From: Flavobacterium supellecticarium
GTDB lineage: Bacteria > Bacteroidota > Bacteroidia > Flavobacteriales > Flavobacteriaceae
DNA length: 64,000 bases
Reading direction: 5' to 3'
NCBI RefSeq assembly: GCF_004801375.1
Contig: NZ_SSNZ01000007.1
Span: 1-64,000, forward strand
The notes below the pieces were generated by a model. That model ran no database searches and was not told the origin of the DNA. It saw nothing but the letters and a program-made list of their open reading frames with translations. Below, in pieces: positions 22,422 to 31,335 of this stretch (the first letter of the stretch is position 1; each line of letters begins with the position of its first letter). A program made the translations under genes and the position numbers.

Positions 22422-25103
22422 TTATTCTATAACAATCTTTCTAACTTCTTTTCTGTCACCATCCTGTACCGTTACCAGATAAATTCCGGTTTGTACATTG
22501 TTTAGCTGTAAATTCTGGTTGAATAAACCTGAATTTTGGTACGACTTGTTGAAGATCTCTCTACCTCTGATGTCGTGAACAACTACTTTGATTTCGTTGT
22601 TAGAATTCGATTTGAATTCCACATTGAAGTTTCCGGTATTCGGGTTCGGGTAGATGTTGAAATCTTGTAAATTGAAGCTTTCAGATCCAAGGGTTACCGA
22701 TGTTTCTGTTTTACAGAATTGGAAAGTGATGCTGTTTAAGGTTGCCGATCTTGATGCATTGGCTTTTTTAGCAGCAAAAATCCATTGTCCTCCAGAGTTC
22801 ATTCCTTCGTATACGCTTAATGGTGAACTTGGCTTGTACGTCTGGTTCGTTGCTGTAGCAGCACAACTGAAGTTGGCTCCGTCATCGTCGAAAGTAGCTT
22901 TTAAGTTACCGATCGATGCTAAACAGTTTCCTCCTGTAAAGAATAAAGAGTTAATGGTTGAAGTGTTTGGAAGGGCGATACCTAAGCTCAAATCACTTGT
23001 TCTTAAGCTGTTGATGTCTACTTTGATGTTGAAATCAGAAATTGTATAGTTGTCCGGAACTGAAATGCCGTATCCGGTATAGCTTGTTGGTAATTCAACT
23101 GCTGCAAATGTTCTGGTGTAATCCGTACATGTTTTTTGTACCGTTACAGTATATCCTACAGAAATGTTTTTTGATAAAGCGTAGAAAATGTTTCCTACAG
23201 CTTCTATTTTAATTCTACAGTATGGAGCCGCTACGTTAGGAACGGTGATTGCCTGTGAACCGTCGTTTGGAGTATTGGCTACTAAAGTAGTAAATGTTGC
23301 TCCATTGTCGCTTGAGAATAAGATGTTAACATTAGCCGTGTTGATGTTGTTAGCGGTTGTGCCGGCAACATCCCAGGTAATCGTTTGTGTAGAACCTTGT
23401 GTCCATGAAACGTTGTCGTTTGCCGGAGATGTCACTTTAAACGGACCTGCAGAAGCGTTAACAGTGACAGCCATTGAAGACGTGTTTGTTTGGCCTACGT
23501 TGGCTACGTTATCTCTTCCTGTAAGGGTAAAGTTAAGGGTTCGGGCTACATCAGATACCGATTCCCATGTAGTCGTTAATTTGTTTTGTAATACAGTAGC
23601 AAAATCAGGCATATAACGTACCGGTGTTGCAGACGGTGCTACAGAGCGGAAAGTTGGACCAGTCGCTTTTGTTGGCGATGCCACACTGTTTGCTCCTGTG
23701 TTACCAGAAACAGCAGTGTCATTTTGTTCCCAGTTGTAAGTCAATGGGTTTCCGTCCGGATCTGTTCCTGTACCTCTCAATACGAAAGCTGTTCCTTTTG
23801 GAATTGTATAGTTTGATCCGGCATTGATAACCGGAGCCTGGTTTCCTGTTGGAGTGGTTACCGGACAAGATTTACCAGCCATATTCGTTTGAATCTGCAA
23901 GATACTTCTGTATGTGAAATAGTCATCAGAATGTGCCTGAACGTTGTAGTCGGTAATTCCGGCATATCCCATGATAGAGGATCCTGATCCCGGTTCAACG
24001 TTTACACCTGTTCCTTCGATGTTGTGTGAGAACGTGTGGTTGGCTCCTAATTGGTGTCCCATTTCGTGTGCAACATAGTCGATATCAAAAGTGTCTCCCA
24101 TTGGTACGTTATCAGAAGGTGAAGTATAACCACTACCTTTGCTGTTGTCTACGCAAACACATCCGATACATCCTGCATTACCACCACCTCCGGAAGCACC
24201 AAATAAGTGTCCGATATCGTAGGCAGCATTACCAAGAACAGCAGTTAAGTTGTTTTGTAATTCGGCATTCCATGCACCACCCGCACCAGCTGTTGCGTCA
24301 GAATAAGGATCTGTTGCTGCATTGGTGTAAATTACTAACGAGTTGTTGGCAATAATGTTTAAATGTATAGCAAGGTCTTTTTCAAATACACCGTTTACAC
24401 GTGTCATAGTTGCATTCATAGCCGCTAAAGCTCCGGCAACCGTACCACCGTGGAAAGTAGTGTATTCTCCTGTACAGGATAAAGCCAAACGCATCGTTTT
24501 TAACTGACCCGTGTTGGAAAGTTGTTGCGATGGGTTGATTTTGTGTAATAATTCATTGTTTAATACTTCTTCGTGCGGTGTAGAACAGTTAAAAGGAAGT
24601 TTTCCTTTCTCTCTTGCCGAAGTGTAAAGCGCATATGTTTTAGAATCTGCCGAATATGGCTCCATGAATTCCGCTTTTTTATCGGCTCTGAATACCATAC
24701 TCTGAATACCTTCAGGGGAAATACTTAAGCGTAATTGTGCATATTGATCGTCAATTCCGATTCCGATATAAGAACGAATATCCGGAAATTGTAATTGCAA
24801 TTCCGGAGCAAAGTTTGAAGCTTCGTAAATTCTGAATTTCTCAATTTTTCCGTCTGCATTCGGGATGGAAATAATTACATCCGAATTGTTGGAAAAACGA
24901 CTAGGTGCTTTGGAAAGCTCTGCTTTTAAGCTGCTGAAGTCTAAGTTATAAAGAGAATAGTTAGTAGGGAAAGATTCTCTCTGTGCTTTTTGTGAAATAA
25001 CTACTCTTTCTTGTTTTGCAGGGGTCCATAATCGGCCATTTTGGGCATAGCCAACGGACATAGCAAATACTGATGCGAAAGACAAAAGTATTTTTCTTTT
25101 CAT
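22422..25103 (-). CDS. Secreted reprolysin-like metzincin protease, tandem paralogue
   Basis: An 893-residue exported protease with the same domain order as its neighbour at 19601. A signal peptide ending GYAQ is followed by a propeptide region, a catalytic domain with HEMGHQLGANH at about 347-357 and the SSIMGYAGITDYN Met-turn, Ig-like modules, a P domain (about 675-800) and a T9SS type A sorting domain with FNIYPNPNTGNFNVEF. The Ig-like segment (TSPANDNVSWTQGSTQTITW, NVNILFSSDNGATFTTLVAN) and the sorting domain are nearly identical to the paralogue. The catalytic half and the P domain have diverged much more. A cluster of cysteines near the active site (NAGCIGCVCVDN) is absent from the other copy. 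A near-consensus -7 element (TACTTTTA) lies at 25140-25147 on the minus strand. Confidence 0.92.
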   Translation of the reverse strand: MKRKILLSFASVFAMSVGYAQNGRLWTPAKQERVVISQKAQRESFPTNYSLYNLDFSSLKAELSKAPSRFSNNSDVIISIPNADGKIEKFRIYEASNFAPELQLQFPDIRSYIGIGIDDQYAQLRLSISPEGIQSMVFRADKKAEFMEPYSADSKTYALYTSAREKGKLPFNCSTPHEEVLNNELLHKINPSQQLSNTGQLKTMRLALSCTGEYTTFHGGTVAGALAAMNATMTRVNGVFEKDLAIHLNIIANNSLVIYTNAATDPYSDATAGAGGAWNAELQNNLTAVLGNAAYDIGHLFGASGGGGNAGCIGCVCVDNSKGSGYTSPSDNVPMGDTFDIDYVAHEMGHQLGANHTFSHNIEGTGVNVEPGSGSSIMGYAGITDYNVQAHSDDYFTYRSILQIQTNMAGKSCPVTTPTGNQAPVINAGSNYTIPKGTAFVLRGTGTDPDGNPLTYNWEQNDTAVSGNTGANSVASPTKATGPTFRSVAPSATPVRYMPDFATVLQNKLTTTWESVSDVARTLNFTLTGRDNVANVGQTNTSSMAVTVNASAGPFKVTSPANDNVSWTQGSTQTITWDVAGTTANNINTANVNILFSSDNGATFTTLVANTPNDGSQAITVPNVAAPYCRIKIEAVGNIFYALSKNISVGYTVTVQKTCTDYTRTFAAVELPTSYTGYGISVPDNYTISDFNIKVDINSLRTSDLSLGIALPNTSTINSLFFTGGNCLASIGNLKATFDDDGANFSCAATATNQTYKPSSPLSVYEGMNSGGQWIFAAKKANASRSATLNSITFQFCKTETSVTLGSESFNLQDFNIYPNPNTGNFNVEFKSNSNNEIKVVVHDIRGREIFNKSYQNSGLFNQNLQLNNVQTGIYLVTVQDGDRKEVRKIVIE

Positions 25104-25428
25104 CTGAGGGATTTTAGGTTGTTAAACAGTTAAGTTTTGTAAAAGTACACCATTTATATAAAAAAAAAAGATTTTTCCTTTTTTTAACAAAAAACGACAA
25201 ACTAAAAGCATTGATATTGTATATTATAGTCAAATTTGGTAATTGCTACTGTATATTTTTTAGTGTTTTAAAATATGGAATTCAAGTGGGTAATGTTAAA
25301 AAACGATGATTAAATCGTGTTTTGTGTGATTTAATTGCGCTTATTTTTGCTTTTTATGGATTTAAGGTTGCTTTATATGAAAAAATAATATTTAATTTTG
25401 CAGGTTAAATAATTCTTACCAGAATATT
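25104..25428. promoter_or_regulatory. Divergent intergenic region between two protease pairs
   Basis: This is a 325-base AT-rich spacer. For the minus-strand gene it carries TACTTTTA at 25140-25147. For the plus-strand M43 gene it carries TAATTTTG at 25393-25400 with TTG at 25368-25370, 22 bases upstream. No coding frame, hairpin terminator or repeat is evident in the middle. Confidence 0.55.
25393..25400 (+). promoter_or_regulatory. -7 element of the first M43 protease gene
   Basis: TAATTTTG with a TTG (-33) at 25368-25370 and a spacer of 22 bases. Both parts match the Bacteroidota promoter. The transcript would have a leader of roughly 25 bases. Confidence 0.65.
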
Positions 25429-27507
25429 ATGAAAAAAACTACATTATTGACAACTTTAGGGTGTTGTGTTATAGCGGGAATGTTTTCCGTTAACACATTC
25501 GCTCAGGAGGTTCAACGAAAAAAAGAGTCTAAGCTTTTTGGAAAACCAGCGTTGTCGACGTCGGTGAATCCTAAAAATGGTTTTGTACGCTGTGCAACCG
25601 ATGAATATGAGGCTTATTTAAGGGCTAATAATCCGAAGCGAAGTACTACTGAAGCTTTCGAAGCCTGGTTGGCTCCTTTGGTCGAGCAGGCAAAAGCCAA
25701 TCGTTCGGAAGTGGGCGGGGTAATTACCATTCCGGTGGTGGTTCACGTAATTCATAGCGGTCAGGCATTGGGTGTGGCGCCGAATATCACGGATGCACAG
25801 GTAATATCGCAGATTACAGTTATGAATAACGATTACCGCAGATTGGCGGGTACTCCGGGATTTAATTCAAATCCGGTGGGTGCCGATACCATGATTCAGT
25901 TTGCATTGGCAAAACAGGATCCGAACGGGAATCCTACAAACGGTATCCATCGTGTAAATATGTGTAAAGAGGCCTGGTCGGAAGACGATATCGAAGGAAT
26001 CCTGAAACCGGGAACCATATGGAATCCAACGCAGTATCTAAACATGTGGTCGGTGAACTTTTTGGACGATACCTTGTTGGGTTATGCGCAGTTTCCTTCG
26101 AATTCCGGTTTAGGCGGATTGGATACTGATGGAGGCCCCGCAACTACCGATGGGGTGGTGTCGAATTATTCTACTTTTGGTAGCTCCGATTATAATGACG
26201 GTACTTTTATGTTGGCTGCACCTTATGATAAAGGTAGAACCATGACACACGAAGTAGGACACTGGTTGGGATTGCGTCATATTTGGGGAGATAACAGCAG
26301 TTGTACGGTTAATGGAACCGACAGTTTTAAAGATTACTGTCCGGATACGCCGGCAGCTTCGGATGCTAATTTCGAATGTCCGGTGGGAACGGATTCTTGT
26401 CCGTCGAGTCCGGGATTGGATATGATCGAAAATTATATGGATTATACCGATGATGCCTGTATGAATATCTTTACCAACAATCAGAAGGCAAGGATTACGG
26501 CGGTGATGAATAATGCATTGCGCAGAGCCGAATTGAAATTGTCGACAAAAGATCAGCCGATTGCGCTTTTTGCGAATGATGCAGAAGTAATTCTGGATAC
26601 CGATTGTACGGCTATTTTAGGTGCGGCCTGTGGCAGCGGATCACAAACCATGCGAAAAGTATTGTTGTATAACAGAGGAACCAGCACATTAACGTCGGCC
26701 GGATTGAATTATACGGTAAATGGTGGTGCGGCTACACCTTTTAACTGGACGGGGTCATTAGCGCCAAATGCTTATGCTGTGGTAAGTATTCCGGTTACGG
26801 TAACGGCAACGGTGCCTTTTACGGTAACGGTGGTAACGGCAAATGGAGTGACCGATCAGAGAAGTTCGAACAATTCGGCTACGGGTACTGTAATGCCATC
26901 TACGCCGGAAAATTACGGATCCAACCAGGTGGTATTTAAGTTGCAATTGGATAGATGGGGTTCTGAAACCAGTTGGAATCTGAAAAATGGTGCAGGAACA
27001 ATCTTGTATCAGGGCGGTGGTTATACGGATTCGAATCCGAGTATGCCGGCTTTGATTACGCAAAACTGGACGCTGGCAAGTAACGACTGTTATACATTTT
27101 CGATTTTTGATGATTATGGGGATGGTTTTTGTTGTGATTATGGGAATGGATATTACCGTATCGAAACACCAACAGGGACAATTATTGCCTCTGGTGGACA
27201 ATTTGGAGAGTCAGAGTCCAAAGCGTTCCGTATAAATGCTTTAGGAACGAACGATTTTACCATGCTCAATGCGCTGTCGGTTTATCCAAATCCGGCAAGA
27301 GAAATTTTAAATATCGTGGTGCCGGATGGAGCTGATTTACCGGATAGTTATGTGGTTTATAATAGCCTGGGACAGATAGTATTACAGCGAAATGTATTGG
27401 CAACAGCCGATTTAACGATTAATACGAATGGTTTAAGCAACGGGGTGTATTTTATTAAAGTGGCTAAATCGGGTAGTGTTAAAACGATCAAATTTATTAA
27501 AAGCTAA
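25429..27507 (+). CDS. Secreted M43 pappalysin-like zinc metalloprotease with T9SS sorting domain
   Basis: A 692-residue exported protease. The signal peptide ends NTFAQ (about residue 25). A short propeptide leads into the catalytic domain (about 95-360) with ITIPVVVHVIHSG, the zinc motif HEVGHWLGLRH at about 274-284, paired cysteines (SSC, DYC, FEC, DSC) and the Met-turn ENYMDYTDDACMNIFT; this combination defines M43 (pappalysin/ulilysin) peptidases. Further domains follow: a CARDB-like module (about 380-490), a beta domain with the motif DDYGDGFCCDYGNGYY, and the type A sorting domain (about 615-692, LSVYPNPAREILNIVV, GVYFIKVAKSGSVKTIKFIK). It is the first of a tandem pair and ends before a strong terminator. 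Confidence 0.93.
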   Translation: MKKTTLLTTLGCCVIAGMFSVNTFAQEVQRKKESKLFGKPALSTSVNPKNGFVRCATDEYEAYLRANNPKRSTTEAFEAWLAPLVEQAKANRSEVGGVITIPVVVHVIHSGQALGVAPNITDAQVISQITVMNNDYRRLAGTPGFNSNPVGADTMIQFALAKQDPNGNPTNGIHRVNMCKEAWSEDDIEGILKPGTIWNPTQYLNMWSVNFLDDTLLGYAQFPSNSGLGGLDTDGGPATTDGVVSNYSTFGSSDYNDGTFMLAAPYDKGRTMTHEVGHWLGLRHIWGDNSSCTVNGTDSFKDYCPDTPAASDANFECPVGTDSCPSSPGLDMIENYMDYTDDACMNIFTNNQKARITAVMNNALRRAELKLSTKDQPIALFANDAEVILDTDCTAILGAACGSGSQTMRKVLLYNRGTSTLTSAGLNYTVNGGAATPFNWTGSLAPNAYAVVSIPVTVTATVPFTVTVVTANGVTDQRSSNNSATGTVMPSTPENYGSNQVVFKLQLDRWGSETSWNLKNGAGTILYQGGGYTDSNPSMPALITQNWTLASNDCYTFSIFDDYGDGFCCDYGNGYYRIETPTGTIIASGGQFGESESKAFRINALGTNDFTMLNALSVYPNPAREILNIVVPDGADLPDSYVVYNSLGQIVLQRNVLATADLTINTNGLSNGVYFIKVAKSGSVKTIKFIKS

Positions 27508-27532
27508 AAAATAATATAGGTTATTTCTTATC

Positions 27533-27567
27533 GAAAAGCTGCGGGTAAAACCCGCAGCTTTTTTTGT
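27533..27567 (+). terminator. Terminator between tandem M43 genes
   Basis: AAAAGCTGCGGGT - AAA - ACCCGCAGCTTTTTTT, a long GC-rich stem with T-run 26 bases after the stop codon. Confidence 0.93.
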
Positions 27568-27669
27568 GAAGACAGGATTTCGTAAACCTAATTGGAAGTT
27601 TCTTATATCAAAATTCATAGGTTGTTTGTTATATTTACAACATTTGGTTTGTGAATTAAAACGAATAAA

Positions 27670-29706
27670 ATGAAGAGAATAGGAGGAAAGCTATTCTTTT
27701 TGATTTTGTTGTTACTGCCTTTCGAAGAGAAGGCACAGGATATAATACAGCAAAACAAAGAAGGATATGCGAGATGTTATACGGTAGAAAATGAACTTTT
27801 TTTACAGCTTAAAAATACGGGGCGAGCCGCAACAAACGAATTTGAAGCGTGGTTGTCTCCATTGGTGGAACAGGTAAAACAGCATGCGGATAAGGGGATA
27901 AGCAGTAGGACAAGTAGTGTGATCAGAATACCGGTAGTGGTTCATATAATTCACAACGGACAAAAAGAGGGAGTTGGTTCCAATATTGCCGAGGCTCAGG
28001 TGTTGTCGCAGATCGAGGTGCTCAATCAGGATTTTAGACGGAAAATCAACACGCCGGGTTATAATCAGCATCCGGTTGGCGTGGATACCGAAATAGAATT
28101 CTGTTTGGCGCAGCGAACGCCCGATAATAAGCCGACTAATGGAATCGACAGGGTAAATACAGGTGTGTCTGGCTATACATCGCGACAACAAGTGGAGGGT
28201 GTGTTAAAACCAGCTACAATATGGGATCCGGAACGCTATCTTAATATTTGGGTACTCAATATTGAAGGAACAGGAGAATGGTCGAAACAGTTGGGGTATG
28301 CGCAGCCTCCTTCAGCTTCGAAATTAACCGGACTCAAAGAGCATTATGGAATAGCGAATACAGATGGTATCGTAATAAATTATAGCGCTTTTGGTTCCAG
28401 AAGTATTTATCCGGATGGGACCTATCAATTGTTGTATGATCGTGGCCGAACAGTCACCCATGAAATTGGGCATTGGTTGGGATTGCGCCATATATGGGGT
28501 GATGGCGGTTGTGATGTAGATGATTTTTGTGCCGATACTCCCTTAGCAGCGGGACCTAACGAGTCATATTGTAAAGATCAGAGAGTGGATTCCTGTCCGG
28601 ATTCTCCAGGTATAGACATGGTCGAAAATTATATGGACTATACAACAGATGCTTGCATGGATATATTTACCCGGGATCAAAAATATAGAATGCAGGCTGT
28701 TTTGTACCATGCACCCCGGCGTTCGGCATTGCGTTTTTCAAATGCCTGCGTACCCTTATATCTTCAAACAGAAGCAGCTATTAGTATGAAGGAGTTGGCG
28801 ATGCTAAAATGTGAAAATACAGTTGTGCCTTCTGTCGTTTTGAAGAATAATGGGAGTGAAACCATCACTAGTGCAACCATAATCTTTGGAATAGACGAAG
28901 CGGATGAACAGCGTTATAACTGGATCGGAACATTGGATAGTAATGCTTCGGTTACCATAAATCTTCCGGAACAAAATAGCACCCCGGGTATACATACGTT
29001 TTATGCGAGTCTGAAAACCGTAAATGACAAAGCTGATGAATATAGCGGAAATAATGATATAGGGAAAACGTTTGCAACCAGTTATACTGCCGATGAACTG
29101 ATATTTACACTTCGAAGAGATTATTTTGGAGCGGAAACAACCTGGGCATTGACCGATAGTGTTGGAACCGTATTGTATTCGGGTGGGCCTTACAGGAATA
29201 CGCCTAGATGGATTGGCTTTAAACCAAATCCACTTGATCCTCCTATTGTAGAAAACTGGAAACTGCAGGAAAGCGGTTGTTATACCTTTAGGATGTATGA
29301 TCTCGGTGATGACGGAATTAACAACAGAAGAGGCGGGGCGGGCTATTATACTATAGAAACAGTAAATCATATCCCTATAGTTAAAGGGGGCGTTTTTGAA
29401 ACGAAAGACGAACATAGTTTTAAAATCGATAAGTTGAATGCTGGGCTTGATGATGCCGATCAGGCAGGAGCAATTAGTCTTTACCCGAATCCATCGAACG
29501 AAAAAATAACAATTTCACTTCCTTCCGCAATCGGATTGCCGGAGTACATGGGCTTGTTTAATAGCTTGGGACAGGAATTATTGCGGGTTGATGTTCGAAC
29601 GGATAACGATTTAACGATGGATGTTTCCGGGTTGAGTGTCGGTATTTATTTTGTCAGACTGAACAAATCAGGGCGTTTGAAAATATTAAAATTCGTAAAA
29701 AATTAA
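27670..29706 (+). CDS. Secreted M43 pappalysin-like zinc metalloprotease, tandem paralogue
   Basis: A 678-residue exported protease with the same plan as the gene at 25429. It has a signal peptide (MKRIGGKLFFLILLLLPFEE then KAQD), a catalytic domain with IRIPVVVHIIHNG, the zinc motif HEIGHWLGLRH at about 264-274 and ENYMDYTTDACMDIFT, a CARDB-like module (about 365-465), a beta domain with DLGDDGINNRRGGAGYY, and a T9SS type A sorting domain (ISLYPNPSNEKITISL, GIYFVRLNKSGRLKILKFVK). The Cys-rich turn in the beta domain (GDGFCCDYGNG in the paralogue) has lost its cysteines here. The pair evidently arose by tandem duplication. The strong terminator upstream means it needs its own promoter; TATATTTA at about 27629-27636 is a candidate. 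Confidence 0.92.
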   Translation: MKRIGGKLFFLILLLLPFEEKAQDIIQQNKEGYARCYTVENELFLQLKNTGRAATNEFEAWLSPLVEQVKQHADKGISSRTSSVIRIPVVVHIIHNGQKEGVGSNIAEAQVLSQIEVLNQDFRRKINTPGYNQHPVGVDTEIEFCLAQRTPDNKPTNGIDRVNTGVSGYTSRQQVEGVLKPATIWDPERYLNIWVLNIEGTGEWSKQLGYAQPPSASKLTGLKEHYGIANTDGIVINYSAFGSRSIYPDGTYQLLYDRGRTVTHEIGHWLGLRHIWGDGGCDVDDFCADTPLAAGPNESYCKDQRVDSCPDSPGIDMVENYMDYTTDACMDIFTRDQKYRMQAVLYHAPRRSALRFSNACVPLYLQTEAAISMKELAMLKCENTVVPSVVLKNNGSETITSATIIFGIDEADEQRYNWIGTLDSNASVTINLPEQNSTPGIHTFYASLKTVNDKADEYSGNNDIGKTFATSYTADELIFTLRRDYFGAETTWALTDSVGTVLYSGGPYRNTPRWIGFKPNPLDPPIVENWKLQESGCYTFRMYDLGDDGINNRRGGAGYYTIETVNHIPIVKGGVFETKDEHSFKIDKLNAGLDDADQAGAISLYPNPSNEKITISLPSAIGLPEYMGLFNSLGQELLRVDVRTDNDLTMDVSGLSVGIYFVRLNKSGRLKILKFVKN

Positions 29707-29781
29707 AAGGAATACTCTAATTATTGTTTCAATGAGGGTCGTTTTATTGCCATCCTCTTTTTTTATATAAACGGGAACATG

Positions 29782-29789
29782 TAAATTTG
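29782..29789 (+). promoter_or_regulatory. -7 element of ribF
   Basis: TAAATTTG, an exact TAnnTTTG match. Its terminal TTG is the first possible start codon of the open frame, so that codon is promoter rather than coding and the next TTG (29808) is the likely start. Confidence 0.6.
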
Positions 29790-29807
29790 CGAATCAAAAT
29801 CAATCCA

Positions 29808-30752
29808 TTGAAAGTATTTTCATCAATTCAGGAATTTAAAACGAATACCAGAACGGTAGTTACGCTGGGAACGTTCGATGGTGTCCACTTGGGACACAGA
29901 AGTATATTGGAAAAAGTAATGGCCAGTAGTAAAAAAATGCAGGCCGAAAGTTTATTGCTGACCTTTTTTCCACATCCAAGGATGGTGTTGCAACAGGATT
30001 CGGATATTAAATTACTGAATACAATTGATGAGAAAATTATTTTACTTCGCGAATTCGGAATCGAAAATTTGATTATTCATCCGTTTGATCAATCGTTCTC
30101 AAGGTTAACAGCGGAAGAGTTCGTGAAAAACATACTGGTCGATCAGTTTAATATCTGTAAAATAATTATCGGTCATGATCATCGATTCGGACGAAACAGA
30201 ACGGCAACCATTGATGACCTGATTCGTTTTGGGGAGGAGTATGGTTTTGAAGTGGAACAAATTTCGGCTCAGGAAATTGACGATGTGTCGATCAGTTCGA
30301 CCAAAATACGAAATGCATTGGCCGAAGGAAATGTGGCGCTGGCCAATTCGTACCTCGGTTATGATTACTTTTTTACCGGAACAGTGGTAAAAGGAAATCA
30401 ATTAGGAAGAACCATCAATTTTCCGACTGCCAATTTTAAAATCGAAGAAGATTACAAGCTGATTCCGCAAAATGGGGTCTACATCGTGTCGTCTATAATT
30501 AATGATCAGTTTGTGCCTGGGATGATGAATATCGGAGTGCGTCCAACGGTAGATGGGGTAGCGTTAACCGTAGAAGTGAATTACCTGGACTTTGATGGTG
30601 ATTTATACGGACAAAAGCTAAGTGTTTCCATTTATGAAAAAATCAGGGACGAACAAAAATTCCCTTCCCTCGACGATCTGAAAAAGCAATTGGCGCTGGA
30701 TAAGCAAACGGCTAAAAACTACTTTTTAGAAAGAGAAAATAAATCACTTTAA
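29808..30752 (+). CDS. ribF: Bifunctional riboflavin kinase / FAD synthetase
   Basis: A 314-residue enzyme that phosphorylates riboflavin to FMN and adenylates FMN to FAD. The N-terminal nucleotidyltransferase domain shows TLGTFDGVHLGHRSIL, FFPHP, IIGHDHRFGRNR and SISSTKIRNAL. The C-terminal flavokinase domain (about 180-305) shows GRTINFPTANF and NGVYIVS. The frame is open from a TTG at 29787, but that TTG is the end of a TAnnTTTG promoter element. Starting at the TTG of 29808 gives MKVFSSIQEF, which matches the normal N-terminal register ahead of TLGTFDG. There is no ATG option before the conserved domain. It appears to be monocistronic. Confidence 0.95.
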   Translation: MKVFSSIQEFKTNTRTVVTLGTFDGVHLGHRSILEKVMASSKKMQAESLLLTFFPHPRMVLQQDSDIKLLNTIDEKIILLREFGIENLIIHPFDQSFSRLTAEEFVKNILVDQFNICKIIIGHDHRFGRNRTATIDDLIRFGEEYGFEVEQISAQEIDDVSISSTKIRNALAEGNVALANSYLGYDYFFTGTVVKGNQLGRTINFPTANFKIEEDYKLIPQNGVYIVSSIINDQFVPGMMNIGVRPTVDGVALTVEVNYLDFDGDLYGQKLSVSIYEKIRDEQKFPSLDDLKKQLALDKQTAKNYFLERENKSL

Positions 30753-30794
30753 CGATTAATTTGCTAAATTAAAATAACCAGGCTTAAAATTTTG

Positions 30795-30802
30795 TAAATT
30801 TG
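30795..30802 (+). promoter_or_regulatory. Promoter of the following membrane-protein gene
   Basis: TAAATTTG (-7) at 30795-30802 with TTG (-33) at 30771-30773, spacer 21 bases. The transcript would have a leader of about 70 bases. Confidence 0.65.
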
Positions 30803-30879
30803 ATAAGTGCTTGAGGCTGAAACTATTCATTTTTTAGCTTCAAAGACAAAATCCATGTCTCACTTTAAAATTTACGATT

Positions 30880-31335
30880 ATGTTTAAGTCAAGAGAATTT
30901 AAAAACGGGATGGTTATTTTTATCGGAATTGCGCTATATTTCCTGATCATGGAACTATTAGGACTAACCGATAAATTGTATTTGCGATTGTTTAATGCGG
31001 TAATTGTACTCTATGGTGCCAACAGAACCATCAAAGAAAATTTCAGAGATGGCAATACCGAATACCTGAACAATATGCTTTCAAGTTTTAAAACCTGTGT
31101 AATCGGTATCGTAGTCAGTGTGGCCGCGCTTATTGTTTATGTCCATATACGAGGCGGCGAACCGTATCTGGCGCGTCTTTCAGATGGCTTCCTGTTTGTA
31201 GGTGGAAAACCAAAAGTAAACGAATATTGTATCGGACTACTATTTGAAGGAATTGCATCCTCTGTAGTAGGTTGTATCTTATTAATGCAATATTGGCATG
31301 GTAAAGTCCTAAAACCAAGACCGCATCATCATTGA
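30880..31335 (+). CDS. Small integral membrane protein of unknown function
   Basis: A 151-residue protein with three to four hydrophobic segments (about 11-28, 36-48, 74-92 and 118-137) and the C-terminal tail KPRPHHH. The arrangement of helices resembles the DUF4199-like membrane proteins of Bacteroidota, but I cannot name the family with confidence. A good promoter with a 70-base leader precedes it. Its 3' end overlaps that of lpxH on the other strand by 7 bases, a tail-to-tail overlap. Confidence 0.8.
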   Translation: MFKSREFKNGMVIFIGIALYFLIMELLGLTDKLYLRLFNAVIVLYGANRTIKENFRDGNTEYLNNMLSSFKTCVIGIVVSVAALIVYVHIRGGEPYLARLSDGFLFVGGKPKVNEYCIGLLFEGIASSVVGCILLMQYWHGKVLKPRPHHH

